64,000 bases of DNA, taken from CAYZWU01 sp964482235. Lineage in GTDB: Bacteria; Planctomycetota; B15-G4; CAYZWU01. Below, piece after piece: positions 8,854-17,036 of the stretch. Made by a program: the position numbers and the translations under genes. Positions within the stretch are counted from its first letter, which is position 1, and each line of letters opens with the position of its first letter. The notes below the pieces were generated by a model. That model saw only the letters and a list, made by a program, of their open reading frames with translations. It made no database searches and was not told the DNA's origin. The stretch spans positions 33,971-97,970 of the forward strand of contig CAYZWU010000017.1 of NCBI GenBank assembly GCA_964482235.1, in the 5' to 3' direction.

Positions 8854-9975
8854 ATGGCCAAGTACAAGATCGGATGGCTACCCGGCGACGGGATCGGCAA
8901 CGAGGTGATGGAAGCCGCGCGCATGGTGCTCGACCACATGGGCCTGGATGCGGAGTACATCCACGGCGACATCGGTTGGGAGTTCTGGAGGAAGGAGGCC
9001 GATCCTCTTCCCGCGCGGACCATCGAGATGCTCAAGGGAACGGATTGCGCCCTCTTCGGCGCCATCACGTCGAAGCCCAAGGAAGAGGCCGAGGCCGAGC
9101 TCGCTTCCGAGCTGCAGGGCAAGGACCTCGTCTACAGGAGCCCCATCGTCCGTCTCCGCCAGGAGTTCAACCTCCACACCAACCTCAGGCCGTGCCGCGG
9201 CTTCGAGGGCAACCCTCTCAACTACAAGGACGGCATCGATCTCGTGGTCTTCCGCGAGAACACCCAGGGCCTCTATGCCGGCGTCGAGTTCCATCCCCTT
9301 CCCGACGAGGTGCGAGGCACACTCGAGAAGCACAACGCGAACATGAAGAAGTTCTCCGACACGGCCGGCGAGGACATCGCCGTCTCTTGCCGCGTCTTCA
9401 CCCGGGCCGGCTGCGAGAGCATCGCGCGCCAGGCCTTCGAGTACGCGAAGAAGCACGGCTACAAGACCGTCACCGTGGTCGAGAAGCCGAACGTGATCCG
9501 CGAGACGTCGGGCCTCATGGTCCGTACGGCGCGCCAGGTGGCCGCCGACTATCCGGGGATCGAGCTCTGGGAGACCAACATCGACGCCATGTGCATGTGG
9601 CTGGTGAAGAACCCCGAGGACTACGGCGTTCTCGTGGCCACCAACATGTTCGGCGACATCGTCTCCGACCTCTGCGCCCAGCTTGTGGGCGGCCTCGGCT
9701 TCGCTTGCTCGGGCAACATCGGCGACAACTTCGCCGTCTTCGAGCCGACCCACGGCTCGGCGCCGAAGTACGAGGGGCAGTACAAGGTCAATCCCATGGC
9801 CATGCTCCTTTCCGCCGCCATGATGCTCGACTTCATCAACGAGACCGACAAGGCGGCAAGCCTGCGCGGCGCCATCGCCGCGGTGCTCAAGGAAGGGGCG
9901 GTCCGGACCTACGACATGGGCGGTTCCGCCAAAACCCTCGACGTGGCCAAGGCCGTGATCGAGAAGATCGCGTAA
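8854..9975 (+). CDS. NAD(P)-dependent isocitrate/isopropylmalate-family dehydrogenase, isocitrate-dehydrogenase-like
   Basis: 373 residues; GAAAGGAAAA precedes ATG 8854. It carries the beta-decarboxylating dehydrogenase core: PGDGIGNEV at the N terminus, substrate arginines in VRLRQEFNL and LRPCRGFEG, VVFRENTQGLYAGVE, the catalytic Lys in VVEKPNVIRETSG, and metal-binding Asp in NMFGDIVSDL. The nucleotide loop is EPTHGSAPKYEG followed by KVNPMAMLLSAAMMLDF. The RQE...LRP.R...G and APKY.G..KVNP patterns resemble isocitrate dehydrogenase (EATHGTAPKYAG) more than LeuB (EPVHGSAPDIAG). With split hydro-lyases on both sides, the simplest reading is conversion of isocitrate to 2-oxoglutarate; homoisocitrate remains possible. 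Twenty-eight bases separate it from the next gene. Confidence 0.85.
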   Translation: MAKYKIGWLPGDGIGNEVMEAARMVLDHMGLDAEYIHGDIGWEFWRKEADPLPARTIEMLKGTDCALFGAITSKPKEEAEAELASELQGKDLVYRSPIVRLRQEFNLHTNLRPCRGFEGNPLNYKDGIDLVVFRENTQGLYAGVEFHPLPDEVRGTLEKHNANMKKFSDTAGEDIAVSCRVFTRAGCESIARQAFEYAKKHGYKTVTVVEKPNVIRETSGLMVRTARQVAADYPGIELWETNIDAMCMWLVKNPEDYGVLVATNMFGDIVSDLCAQLVGGLGFACSGNIGDNFAVFEPTHGSAPKYEGQYKVNPMAMLLSAAMMLDFINETDKAASLRGAIAAVLKEGAVRTYDMGGSAKTLDVAKAVIEKIA

Positions 9976-10003
9976 CACCTCGTATCTCGAGACGGAGGCT
10001 CAG

Positions 10004-11254
10004 GTGGGAAATACGGTCATCGAGAAGATCCTGGGGGCCCATGCCGGCCGCGAGGTGACTGCGGGCGAGATCGTCTGGATCGAGCTCGACGTGCGGTCAG
10101 CCCGCGATTTCGGCGGCGCCAACGTGGTGAAGAACTTCGAGCGGGAGTATCCCGGGGAAGCGGTCCACGATCGGGCCGCCACCTTCTTCACCTTCGACTG
10201 CAACGCACCGGCAAACACGATCCCCTATGCCAACAATCAGCAGATCTGCCGCGATTTCGCGGTGGCGCAGAAAGTGCGGGTCTACGACGTCGACGCCGGT
10301 ATCGGCAGCCATGTTCTCATCGAGCAGGGGCTCTGCCTTCCCGGCACCACCGTGGTGGGCACGGACAGCCACATGAACATCCTCGGCGCCGTGGGCGCCT
10401 TCGGCCAGGGCATGGGCGATCAGGACATCGCCTACGCCTTCCGGTGGGGGCGGACCTGGTTCGAGGTGCCGCCTTCCATGAAGGTGCGCCTTGTCGGCAG
10501 GCCGGGCCCGAACGCCGCGCCCAAGGACCTGACCCTCGCCGTGCTGCGGCGCCTCGGCTCCAAGGGCGCCCTCGGTCGCGCGGTCGAGTTCTGCGGCGAG
10601 GCGGTCGACGCCCTCGACCTGTCCGGCCGTATCACCCTGGCCTCCATGGCCACGGAGATGGGGGCCATCGTGGGGTTGATCAAGCCCGACGAGAAGGTGT
10701 CGGCTTTCTGCAGCACCCGGTCGGGCGGCAGGGCCGGTGTCTTTCACGATGCGGATCCCGACGCGGTCTACGTGGAGGAGATCGAGATCGACGTCGAAGG
10801 GCTCGAGCCGCTGGTAGCTCACCCGGGCAGCCCCTCGGACGTGAGGCCCGTGGCCGAGGAGGCCGGGCGTGCCATCGATTCGGTGTTCATAGGATCGTGC
10901 ACCAACGGGCGGATAGAAGATTTCCGCGCTGCGGCCTCGGTCCTGAAGGGCCGCACGATCAAGGAAGGCGTGATGATGCGCCTGGCCCCTGCCACGCGCG
11001 AGGTCTACGGCCGGATGCTGGAGGAGGGCGTGCTGGATACGTTCTTCAAGGCCGGAGCCGTGATCTCGCACCAGGGCTGCGGCGGATGCGCTTCCGGCCA
11101 GCTCGGCATGACAGGAAAGGGCGAGGTGCAGGTCTCGACGTCGAACAGGAACTTCACGGGCAAGCAGGGAGACGGCGAGACCTATCTCGCTTCACCTGAA
11201 ACGGCGGCGGCCTCGGCCGTGGCCGGCCGGCTGACTGCGGCCTGTGACCTCTGA
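10004..11254 (+). CDS. LeuC/aconitase-superfamily hydro-lyase large subunit, copy 2
   Basis: 416 residues from GTG 10004, with CGGAGG at 9993-9998. Same fold and length as copy 1 but clearly diverged. The cluster ligands are in FIGSCTNGRIEDF and in HQGCGGCASGQLG, where the second motif differs from the GCGPC of copy 1. Substrate-side motifs include FDCNAPANTI, VGTDSHMNILGA and VSTSNRNFTGKQG. DCNAPAN replaces the DHCVPA of copy 1, a change in the active-site entrance that suggests another substrate. It pairs with the small subunit gene starting 21 bases downstream. Confidence 0.9.
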   Translation: MGNTVIEKILGAHAGREVTAGEIVWIELDVRSARDFGGANVVKNFEREYPGEAVHDRAATFFTFDCNAPANTIPYANNQQICRDFAVAQKVRVYDVDAGIGSHVLIEQGLCLPGTTVVGTDSHMNILGAVGAFGQGMGDQDIAYAFRWGRTWFEVPPSMKVRLVGRPGPNAAPKDLTLAVLRRLGSKGALGRAVEFCGEAVDALDLSGRITLASMATEMGAIVGLIKPDEKVSAFCSTRSGGRAGVFHDADPDAVYVEEIEIDVEGLEPLVAHPGSPSDVRPVAEEAGRAIDSVFIGSCTNGRIEDFRAAASVLKGRTIKEGVMMRLAPATREVYGRMLEEGVLDTFFKAGAVISHQGCGGCASGQLGMTGKGEVQVSTSNRNFTGKQGDGETYLASPETAAASAVAGRLTAACDL

Positions 11255-11275
11255 TTTCTGGAGGCCCTGAGAACC

Positions 11276-11812
11276 ATGGATAACAAGAAACCGACCCTGC
11301 TCGATGGGCGCGTCCACGTGGTGCGCGACGCGAGCGGACGATCGATCGACAACATCGACACGGACATGATCTTCCACAACGCCCATCTGGCCATCACCGA
11401 GGTGGAGAAGATGGGGGAGCACACCTTCGGCAACCTGGAGGGGTGGGAGGATTTTCCGGAAAAGGCCGGGCCCGGCGACATCGTGGTGGTGGGCGAGAAC
11501 TTCGGATGCGGCTCGTCGCGGCAGCAGGCCGTGGACTGCTTCCGGGCTCTCGGCGTCACGGCGATCGTGGGCGAGAGCTTCGGCGCGATCTATCTCAGGA
11601 ATGCGATCAACTCGGGCATGCCGATCGTGCAGGTGCCGGGGATCATGGCGTCGGACCTGAAGTCCGGCGACACGATCCGGATCGACCTGGAGAAGAGCTT
11701 GATCACGGCCGGGCGCGAGGGGGGCACGCTCCCGGAGTGCCGGCCTTTCAGCAAGGTGCAGCTCGATATTTACAACGCCGGCTCCCTTTTCCGGGTGCAG
11801 CCGGGGACGTGA
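11276..11812 (+). CDS. LeuD/aconitase-superfamily hydro-lyase small subunit, copy 2
   Basis: 178 residues from ATG 11276; GGAGG lies somewhat far upstream. Swivel-domain motifs: DNIDTDMIFHNAHLAIT, then VVGENFGCGSSRQQAVD and YLRNAINSGMPIV. The specificity-loop position reads HNAHLAIT, unlike copy 1 (PGKYTYT). A short insertion with GNLEGWEDFPEKAGPGD is also absent from copy 1. Partner of the preceding large subunit. It is the last gene of the five-gene run; no classical T-run terminator follows before the tRNA promoter at 11856. Confidence 0.88.
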   Translation: MDNKKPTLLDGRVHVVRDASGRSIDNIDTDMIFHNAHLAITEVEKMGEHTFGNLEGWEDFPEKAGPGDIVVVGENFGCGSSRQQAVDCFRALGVTAIVGESFGAIYLRNAINSGMPIVQVPGIMASDLKSGDTIRIDLEKSLITAGREGGTLPECRPFSKVQLDIYNAGSLFRVQPGT

Positions 11813-11855
11813 AAACCGGGTGCACCGCCAAAAAACAAGGAATGGCTGAAAAACC

Positions 11856-11884
11856 TTGACCCTTGGCAGAAGGGAAGGTATATA
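11856..11884 (+). promoter_or_regulatory. Promoter of tRNA-Glu
   Basis: TTGACC (11856-11861), 17-base spacer, TATATA (11879-11884). Near-consensus sigma-70-type boxes in a GC-rich background, about 70 bases before the tRNA. Confidence 0.75.
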
Positions 11885-11954
11885 AAGCCGATTCCGGTCG
11901 AGTTCCGGATTCGCGTGTTACGGAACTGCGGACAGGAAACGAGATAAAACAGAC

Positions 11955-12028
11955 GGCCCCATCGTCTAGTTAGGTCAGGACACAGGGTTTTCAACCCTGC
12001 AACAGGGGTTCAAATCCCCTTGGGGTCA
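11955..12028 (+). tRNA. tRNA-Glu (anticodon UUC)
   Basis: The full cloverleaf can be drawn: acceptor GGCCCCA/TGGGGTC, D arm starting GTCTAG and closing GGAC, anticodon stem CAGGG/CCCTG with loop TTTTCAA (anticodon TTC), and T arm AGGGG-TTCAAAT-CCCCT. The discriminator is A. CCA is not encoded, so it must be added by CCA transferase. It is a single-gene unit with its own promoter and terminator. Confidence 0.96.
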
Positions 12029-12038
12029 TTAACTATAA

Positions 12039-12071
12039 AAAGCCCTGCCGGATTTCGGTAGGGCTTTACCT
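12039..12071 (+). terminator. Terminator of tRNA-Glu
   Basis: Twelve-pair stem aaagccctgccg (12039-12050) with cggtagggcttt (12056-12067), one G-T pair, five-base loop, followed by a T-containing tail (acctttt). Confidence 0.8.
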
Positions 12072-12121
12072 TTTACATGGTTGCACCGACATAGGCACAG
12101 AGTGGTCGTGTGCAGGAATGC

Positions 12122-13090
12122 CTAATCTCCGTACTTCCACCTGTGGATGCCACCCCTCAATCCATCTTTCAGCTGCACGACAAGCTTGATGCCGAGTGTT
12201 TTCACAGCTTCGAACTCGACTCGATTGTACTTGTCGAGTTCCATGCCGTATGCCTGTTTCGTCACCACAGGGCGCCACGTTTCGCCGTCGATGTCGAGCC
12301 AGAGAAGCTGCCATGATTCGGGTACACAAGAATCCCATTTCGGATCAGAGTGCCAGTAGACCTCCGTCCAGGAGACATGCTCCGGTTCGTGGAATCGCTG
12401 AGACACCCACTGTTCTCCGCCTTTGGCTCTCCAGAAATATGGATACAGATCACTAGAGGAGCGCGATTCTTTCTTATCGGTCAAACGCTCGAGAGGACCG
12501 CCTGATGAGGAATTCAATTCGGGCGGAGGCTTATCGTCGCCGGCGATATCAAGGGTCGTGAAACCTACGACGAAATCGACAAGTTCGCCTAGGTTGATAT
12601 AGAACCCGAGCCAGGGAAAAAAGAGGAATACCTCTCCTCCGAATCTAAAGCGTGAAGTGAGTGGAGGGCTGTTATCGCCATAGATTTGATCTCCATGAAA
12701 GTGATATAGGAGGCAGAAACACTCAGGTTTGTACCCCTCATGAGATTGACATGCCGGGCTGATCCCTTCACCACCGAAGATTCCCAGCCAGATCGCAATG
12801 CCATCTGTCGTGACAATCTCGCGGCCATACTTCTCCCTTGCAGATCCCACAAAGAGTCCCAGTCCCGTTCCAATATAATCGGTTATCTCCACTTTCGCGC
12901 CGACAAGGCCGACTCCACTGCCGCACTTGAAGTCGAAAATATCGGGGAGGTCATTCGCGCGGTCGTTCCAGTAATCCCCTGAACCGGCGCAGCCGAAGAA
13001 TAGTAGCGGAAGAACTGAGGCAAGTATTATCAGCCCGATTTCTTTGATGCCGGAGTGAATGGTCGCTACAAATCGACTCGAGGATGCCAC
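12122..13090 (-). CDS. Hypothetical lipoprotein, unrecognised family
   Basis: 322 residues when started at GTG 13090, which has GGAGGGGGG ideally placed upstream; the ATG at 13111 has no ribosome site and would only add seven residues. The lipobox (LPLLFFGC) places the lipidated Cys at about residue 34. The mature part begins with DLPDIFDFKCGSG and GVGLVGAKVEITDYIGTG, a small-residue-rich stretch seen in exported proteins of unknown function in several phyla. The C-terminal half is polar and Trp-rich (WRAKGGEQWVSQRFHEPE). Base composition (about 50% GC by eye) is lower than its neighbours, which hints at recent acquisition. No function assigned. Confidence 0.7.
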   Translation of the reverse strand: MASSSRFVATIHSGIKEIGLIILASVLPLLFFGCAGSGDYWNDRANDLPDIFDFKCGSGVGLVGAKVEITDYIGTGLGLFVGSAREKYGREIVTTDGIAIWLGIFGGEGISPACQSHEGYKPECFCLLYHFHGDQIYGDNSPPLTSRFRFGGEVFLFFPWLGFYINLGELVDFVVGFTTLDIAGDDKPPPELNSSSGGPLERLTDKKESRSSSDLYPYFWRAKGGEQWVSQRFHEPEHVSWTEVYWHSDPKWDSCVPESWQLLWLDIDGETWRPVVTKQAYGMELDKYNRVEFEAVKTLGIKLVVQLKDGLRGGIHRWKYGD

Positions 13091-13482
13091 TGTACCCCCC
13101 TCCGATTGCATGAATATCTAGAACTCGACTATCTCAGTTAATCATGAGCAAAAGTGTGTCGAACTCGCCTTCAATCCCATACTTGGTATCCAAGATGATA
13201 CAAGCAGGCGAAGCTAACTTCAATGTCGTCATCGCTTTGCTCAATAACCTTGCTCGGTACGCCGTTGTCCGGCATTGGATTGAAACGGACACGATGATCC
13301 CAGGGCGGCATGAGCCGGAAATCGCCGCAGGGTGTGCGACTTGAGGCCGGATACCTTCGCAGTCTTTAATCCCACCCCTTGATGGGGTTTCTATTTCGAG
13401 TAAGATAGGACCTGTGGTTATCCAACAGCCACTCTGACCATGAAGGAACGTCCCGGAAGTTGAGTCAAAAAAAGGAGGAAAC
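13091..13482. other. AT-richer intergenic region between divergent hypothetical genes
   Basis: It contains a possible but unsupported 66-codon frame at 13144-13344, and a small hairpin acccc-ttgat-ggggt near 13375-13390 followed by ttctattt. No clear promoter boxes were recognised. Composition is lower in GC than the flanks. Confidence 0.4.
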
Positions 13483-13923
13483 GTGAAAGCCGTCTATCTC
13501 GGAATATCGACCTGTCTACTTGCCTTCCTCTTCCTGATTACACCGAACGCCGTATCCGGCGGCGACAGCGGAGGATGCTCCCTCGATTTGGAAATCCTGC
13601 CGGATGCTCCGGTCGGAGCTGGAGACAAGGTCTCGATCACCCTTTCAGAGGGCCATGAGGATAACTGGGCTTTTATCGTCGTGGGATACCAGCTCGGTAC
13701 CACGCAGCTTCACGGTTGGGATCTGGATCTGATTCCTTCCAACGGCTGGTATTTCGATCAGTTTCCTTCAACAGGGGAGCTGACGGTGACCCATACGCTT
13801 CCGACTCCTCTACCGCCTTTCCTGTCCGGGGCTACCCTGCACATCCAGGGTGTGAGCGTCGGCCAAGGTTGCTGCGGCTTGTCCTGGGCCGAGTCGAATC
13901 TCGACAAGCTCGAGTTCCTGTAG
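13483..13923 (+). CDS. Small secreted hypothetical protein
   Basis: 146 residues from GTG 13483, decided by a strong AAAGGAGG at 13471-13478. An N-terminal signal peptide (AVYLGISTCLLAFLFLITP, then AVSGG) is followed by a beta-rich mature domain of about 120 residues with Cys at GGCSLDLE and GQGCCGLSW. The mature part looks like the short beta-sandwich carried by exported proteins elsewhere in this window (compare C-terminal segments at 21235-23685), but the relation is only impressionistic. It ends 10 bases before the convergent transglutaminase gene. No function assigned. Confidence 0.65.
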   Translation: MKAVYLGISTCLLAFLFLITPNAVSGGDSGGCSLDLEILPDAPVGAGDKVSITLSEGHEDNWAFIVVGYQLGTTQLHGWDLDLIPSNGWYFDQFPSTGELTVTHTLPTPLPPFLSGATLHIQGVSVGQGCCGLSWAESNLDKLEFL

Positions 13924-13933
13924 GATCTCGGAT

Positions 13934-15964
13934 TCACTGCCGCGTGAAGGTGTTCATCCCGTCGAGCAGCAAGGCCCGGACCTCGCCCGTCTCGTCGATA
14001 TCGAAGGAGACCCTGTACTCGCCGCGCTCGCCGGGGCGCCACCCCTCGTCGCCCGGGGGATCCAGGTGGATGACTCCCTTGTATGGGTGGCGAAAGGCCA
14101 GCCGCCCGCTGTCCCATAGCACGATGAACTCCTTGTTCAAGGCAGCCAGAAAGTAGCCGCCGAGCAAGGGCTTGACCGCCTCCGGCACCGTGTCCTCGAC
14201 CCCCTGTGGTTCCGACTTGCGGCGCATCCTGTGGATCTGGTGCATCACGAAGGCGTCCGCTCTTGATTCGTTGTCGCGGGGAAACTCGAGAAAGAGGTTC
14301 CTCGAGAGGGTGCAGAACCAGAATCCCTTCTCGTCAGGATCGCGGAAGGGCAGCACCCTCCCTCCGGGCACGGCGAGGGCGAGGCCTTCGTCCTTGACGA
14401 GGATCTCGTACGGCTCGCCATTGCCCGGCGGGACGTACCTGCCGACAAAGGCTGCATAGGCCGCCGCGGCCTCCGATCCCTCGGACGAGGTCTCCTCCTT
14501 GAGCCGGTAGTCGAGCACCTCGAAACTCTTCGCATTGAGGCTGATGGAAGTTGCCAGCACGCCGAGCCTGATATGTCCGCTATCCACGAAATCGATCTCA
14601 TGGGCCGTCGAATCGACGGTGATCCAGCCGGCCTCCCCCATGTAGATCTCGTTCCAGGCATGCTGGCCGAAGACGCCGCCCATGTTGGGGGAGTAGATGC
14701 AGCCCCAGACGACCCGCGCCGGAATTCCCTGGGAACGGCAGAAGGCGGCGAGCAGCACCGAATGGGCGCCGCACTCGCCGGCCCGCATGTCATAGGTCCT
14801 GCGGGCCGTGGCGCCGCCGGGGATCTCGTAGTTGATGTTGTCCGCCACCCACTGGCAGAGGCGGCAGGCCGCCTCCCAGGAGTCCTTCGATCCGGCGGTG
14901 ATCTCGGCCGCCTTGCGGGTCAGGACCGGATCGCGCGATTCGATCCCCTCGCCGGGCTCGAGAAATCCTCGCAGGGATTCATCGGCTGTGTAGTCCTTCG
15001 GGAAGGGGGGAGCCCCGCTCCCGTCGTACCGCTCGTGCTCGACCGTGAAGACGCCCTCGATGAGGTTCTCCTTCACCGTGCCCTCGAATCGCTGGCCCGG
15101 AATGCTAAGCCCCTCGGCCGTGATCCAGCTCCCCGTCGGCTGGAGCACGGCCTTGACCTTGATGTAGACGATACCCCTGGCATCCGGGATCGAGATGTTG
15201 GTCTTGTGGGCCAGCGTCGAATCGATGTTGACCATCTCGATCCGCTTCTTGACCGATGGATCGGCCAGATAAACGAGCCTTTCTCCCGGCAGACTGATCT
15301 TCACCACCATGCCGGTATTGACATCGATCCAGAACCGGCTCTTGACTCCCGTCCCACGGTTCAGCGAATCGATCATGAGGGTGTCGAAGGATATTCCGGC
15401 CAGGTCCAGCTTCTCCTCTCCCGCCCTGGTGTAGGTCACCTCGTCAATCTTGAAGCTGCGCCCGTTGAGAGCCGTGTAGGTTTTTTCCTTCGTCTCTTGA
15501 TCCACGAAGTCGCGCTTCAGGAAGGGCAGGACGAGGGGGACCTCCAGGATCACGCCTTTGGTCAGGGCAACGATCGTCTCTCCGTCCTTGAGCGACGAGA
15601 AGCAGCGGGCCTCGCCGCCCGCGACGGTGACCGAGCCGGTCAGCTCCACCTCGCCCTGGGTCGCTCGGACAGAGAAGCCGGTGTACTGCCAGCTTTGCGG
15701 ATCGACATTGAAGGTAGCATCCACCCTGGTGTTGAACTCGCTTCCCAGGGCGGAGAGCATCATGAAAGTGCTCTGCCTCATCACGATGGTGCCGACACCG
15801 TCGGTCTCGCCCTTCTCGACGGAGATCTCGGAGTAGCCGCAGAGGCCGCCCTTGATCTCGATTCCGAAAGTGTAGGTTCCCTCCTCGACCTGGGCCGCGG
15901 CGGCTCCGGCCAGGAGCAGGGAGATCAGCGTGCTCAACCAGAGCTGCTTGTGCAGAGTCTTCAT
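13934..15964 (-). CDS. Secreted transglutaminase-like (cysteine protease fold) protein
   Basis: 676 residues; CTGGAGGGC precedes ATG 15964 and a signal peptide (LWLSTLISLLLAGAAAA) follows. The transglutaminase-like core spans about residues 360-470. It shows the catalytic Cys in RAGECGAHSVLLAA (near 396), His in GQHAWNEIYMGE (near 436) and Asp in WITVDSTAHEI (near 451), the full Cys-His-Asp triad. The N-terminal 300 residues are a beta-rich domain (for example SRFWIDVNTGMVVKISLPG) as found before many such cores; the C-terminal 200 residues are uncharacterised. Such proteins act outside the cytoplasm as peptidases or amidases. Substrate unknown. Transcribed alone, convergent with the small secreted protein. 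Confidence 0.88.
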   Translation of the reverse strand: MKTLHKQLWLSTLISLLLAGAAAAQVEEGTYTFGIEIKGGLCGYSEISVEKGETDGVGTIVMRQSTFMMLSALGSEFNTRVDATFNVDPQSWQYTGFSVRATQGEVELTGSVTVAGGEARCFSSLKDGETIVALTKGVILEVPLVLPFLKRDFVDQETKEKTYTALNGRSFKIDEVTYTRAGEEKLDLAGISFDTLMIDSLNRGTGVKSRFWIDVNTGMVVKISLPGERLVYLADPSVKKRIEMVNIDSTLAHKTNISIPDARGIVYIKVKAVLQPTGSWITAEGLSIPGQRFEGTVKENLIEGVFTVEHERYDGSGAPPFPKDYTADESLRGFLEPGEGIESRDPVLTRKAAEITAGSKDSWEAACRLCQWVADNINYEIPGGATARRTYDMRAGECGAHSVLLAAFCRSQGIPARVVWGCIYSPNMGGVFGQHAWNEIYMGEAGWITVDSTAHEIDFVDSGHIRLGVLATSISLNAKSFEVLDYRLKEETSSEGSEAAAAYAAFVGRYVPPGNGEPYEILVKDEGLALAVPGGRVLPFRDPDEKGFWFCTLSRNLFLEFPRDNESRADAFVMHQIHRMRRKSEPQGVEDTVPEAVKPLLGGYFLAALNKEFIVLWDSGRLAFRHPYKGVIHLDPPGDEGWRPGERGEYRVSFDIDETGEVRALLLDGMNTFTRQ

Positions 15965-16106
15965 CCGAATGCCCTCCAGGAGTCAGCGATCGGACCCGGA
16001 TGGATCAGACCCGGCGCCTGATCCCGGAAAGAAAAATCGTACCATGCCGGCAATTGATCGCTTATAGTGTGGGAAGGGTACCCGCCGTTGAGAATGAGAG
16101 TCTACC

Positions 16107-16919
16107 ATGATCCAGCCAGTTGTCTTCGCCGTTTTTCTCGCCGCCCTCTTCTGCCTGCTGTCCGCCTGCTCCGAAGGGGAGGAGAGCCCGCAGCCGGCCC
16201 CGCAACCGTGTCGGCTCAAGATCTCCGTGCTGTTCAACAACATCCCCATGAAGAGCGACCTCACGACCGAGTGGGGCTTCTCCTGCCTCGTCGAGGGGCT
16301 CGAGAAGACGATCCTCTTCGACACGGGCGGTGACGGCGCGATCCTGCTGGCCAACATGAAGAAGATGGGCATCGATCCCGGGGCGGCGGACCTCGTGCTC
16401 CTTTCCCATTATCACGGCGATCACACGAACGGCCTCGAGAAGATCAACGAGGCAAATCCCCATGTGGCGGTCTACATGCCTCGTTCCTTTCCCGAGACCT
16501 TCCGCGAGAGCGTCAAGGCCGCGGCGGACCGGGTGATCGATGTGAAGGAGGCGGCGGAGCTCTTCCCGGGAGCCTGCTCCACCGGCGAGATGGGCGATCG
16601 GATCATCGAGCAGTCGCTGGTGCTCGACAGGCCGGACGGCCTCGTCGTGATCACCGGCTGCGCCCACCCCGGCATCGTCGACATCACCAGGAGCGCCGAG
16701 CGGATCTTCAACAAGAAGGTCCGCTTCGTGATGGGCGGCTTTCATCTCGGCGGCCTGCCGGAGGTCGAGATCATGGAGATCATCGACCAGTTCCGTGAGA
16801 TGGGCGTGGAGATGGTCGCTCCGACGCACTGCACGGGCGAGCGGGCGATGGAGCTCTTCCGCGAGGCTTTTGCCGATCGGTTCGTGGATGCCGGCTGCGG
16901 CGCCGTGATCGAGGTCTGA
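16107..16919 (+). CDS. MBL-fold metallo-hydrolase lipoprotein
   Basis: 270 residues. Lipobox LLSAC with the modified Cys at residue 21, so the mature enzyme is membrane-anchored outside the cytoplasm. The metallo-beta-lactamase metal motif is SHYHGDHTNGL; further ligands are likely in GCAHPGI, GGFHL and THCTG. The GCAHPG.V/I pattern is typical of the subgroup often annotated as dihydropterin-methyl-ribofuranosylaminobenzene phosphate synthase-like hydrolases, but the lipoprotein signal makes a cytoplasmic pterin role unlikely. Substrate unknown. It sits between divergent and unrelated genes, with 117 bases to the next. Confidence 0.85.
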   Translation: MIQPVVFAVFLAALFCLLSACSEGEESPQPAPQPCRLKISVLFNNIPMKSDLTTEWGFSCLVEGLEKTILFDTGGDGAILLANMKKMGIDPGAADLVLLSHYHGDHTNGLEKINEANPHVAVYMPRSFPETFRESVKAAADRVIDVKEAAELFPGACSTGEMGDRIIEQSLVLDRPDGLVVITGCAHPGIVDITRSAERIFNKKVRFVMGGFHLGGLPEVEIMEIIDQFREMGVEMVAPTHCTGERAMELFREAFADRFVDAGCGAVIEV

Positions 16920-17036
16920 TCCGGCAGTGTCGACCTGCTCCTTCCCGGGAGTTTCCCGATTCCGAGTTGGTCTGTATAGTACTGGCAGCCTGGAAGAGCG
17001 TTATCGAACGAAGTTCGGGGTGGTGCGGTAAGAACG

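Noticed and set aside
6397..11812. A leucine biosynthesis operon
   Set aside because: leuA is absent, the dehydrogenase has isocitrate-type rather than LeuB-type signature, and two LeuCD pairs would not be needed.
11955..12028. tRNA-Glu as an active phage/island attachment site
   Set aside because: No integrase, and no exact repeat of the tRNA 3' end within the next 1.5 kb; only a weak resemblance near 13375.
13144..13344. 66-codon frame in the low-GC intergenic region
   Set aside because: No ribosome site, no recognisable motif, and GC codon pattern not different from the surrounding noncoding bases.
14573..16021. Long plus-strand frame of 482 codons
   Set aside because: It runs antisense through the transglutaminase gene and encodes no recognisable motif; a typical GC-rich shadow.
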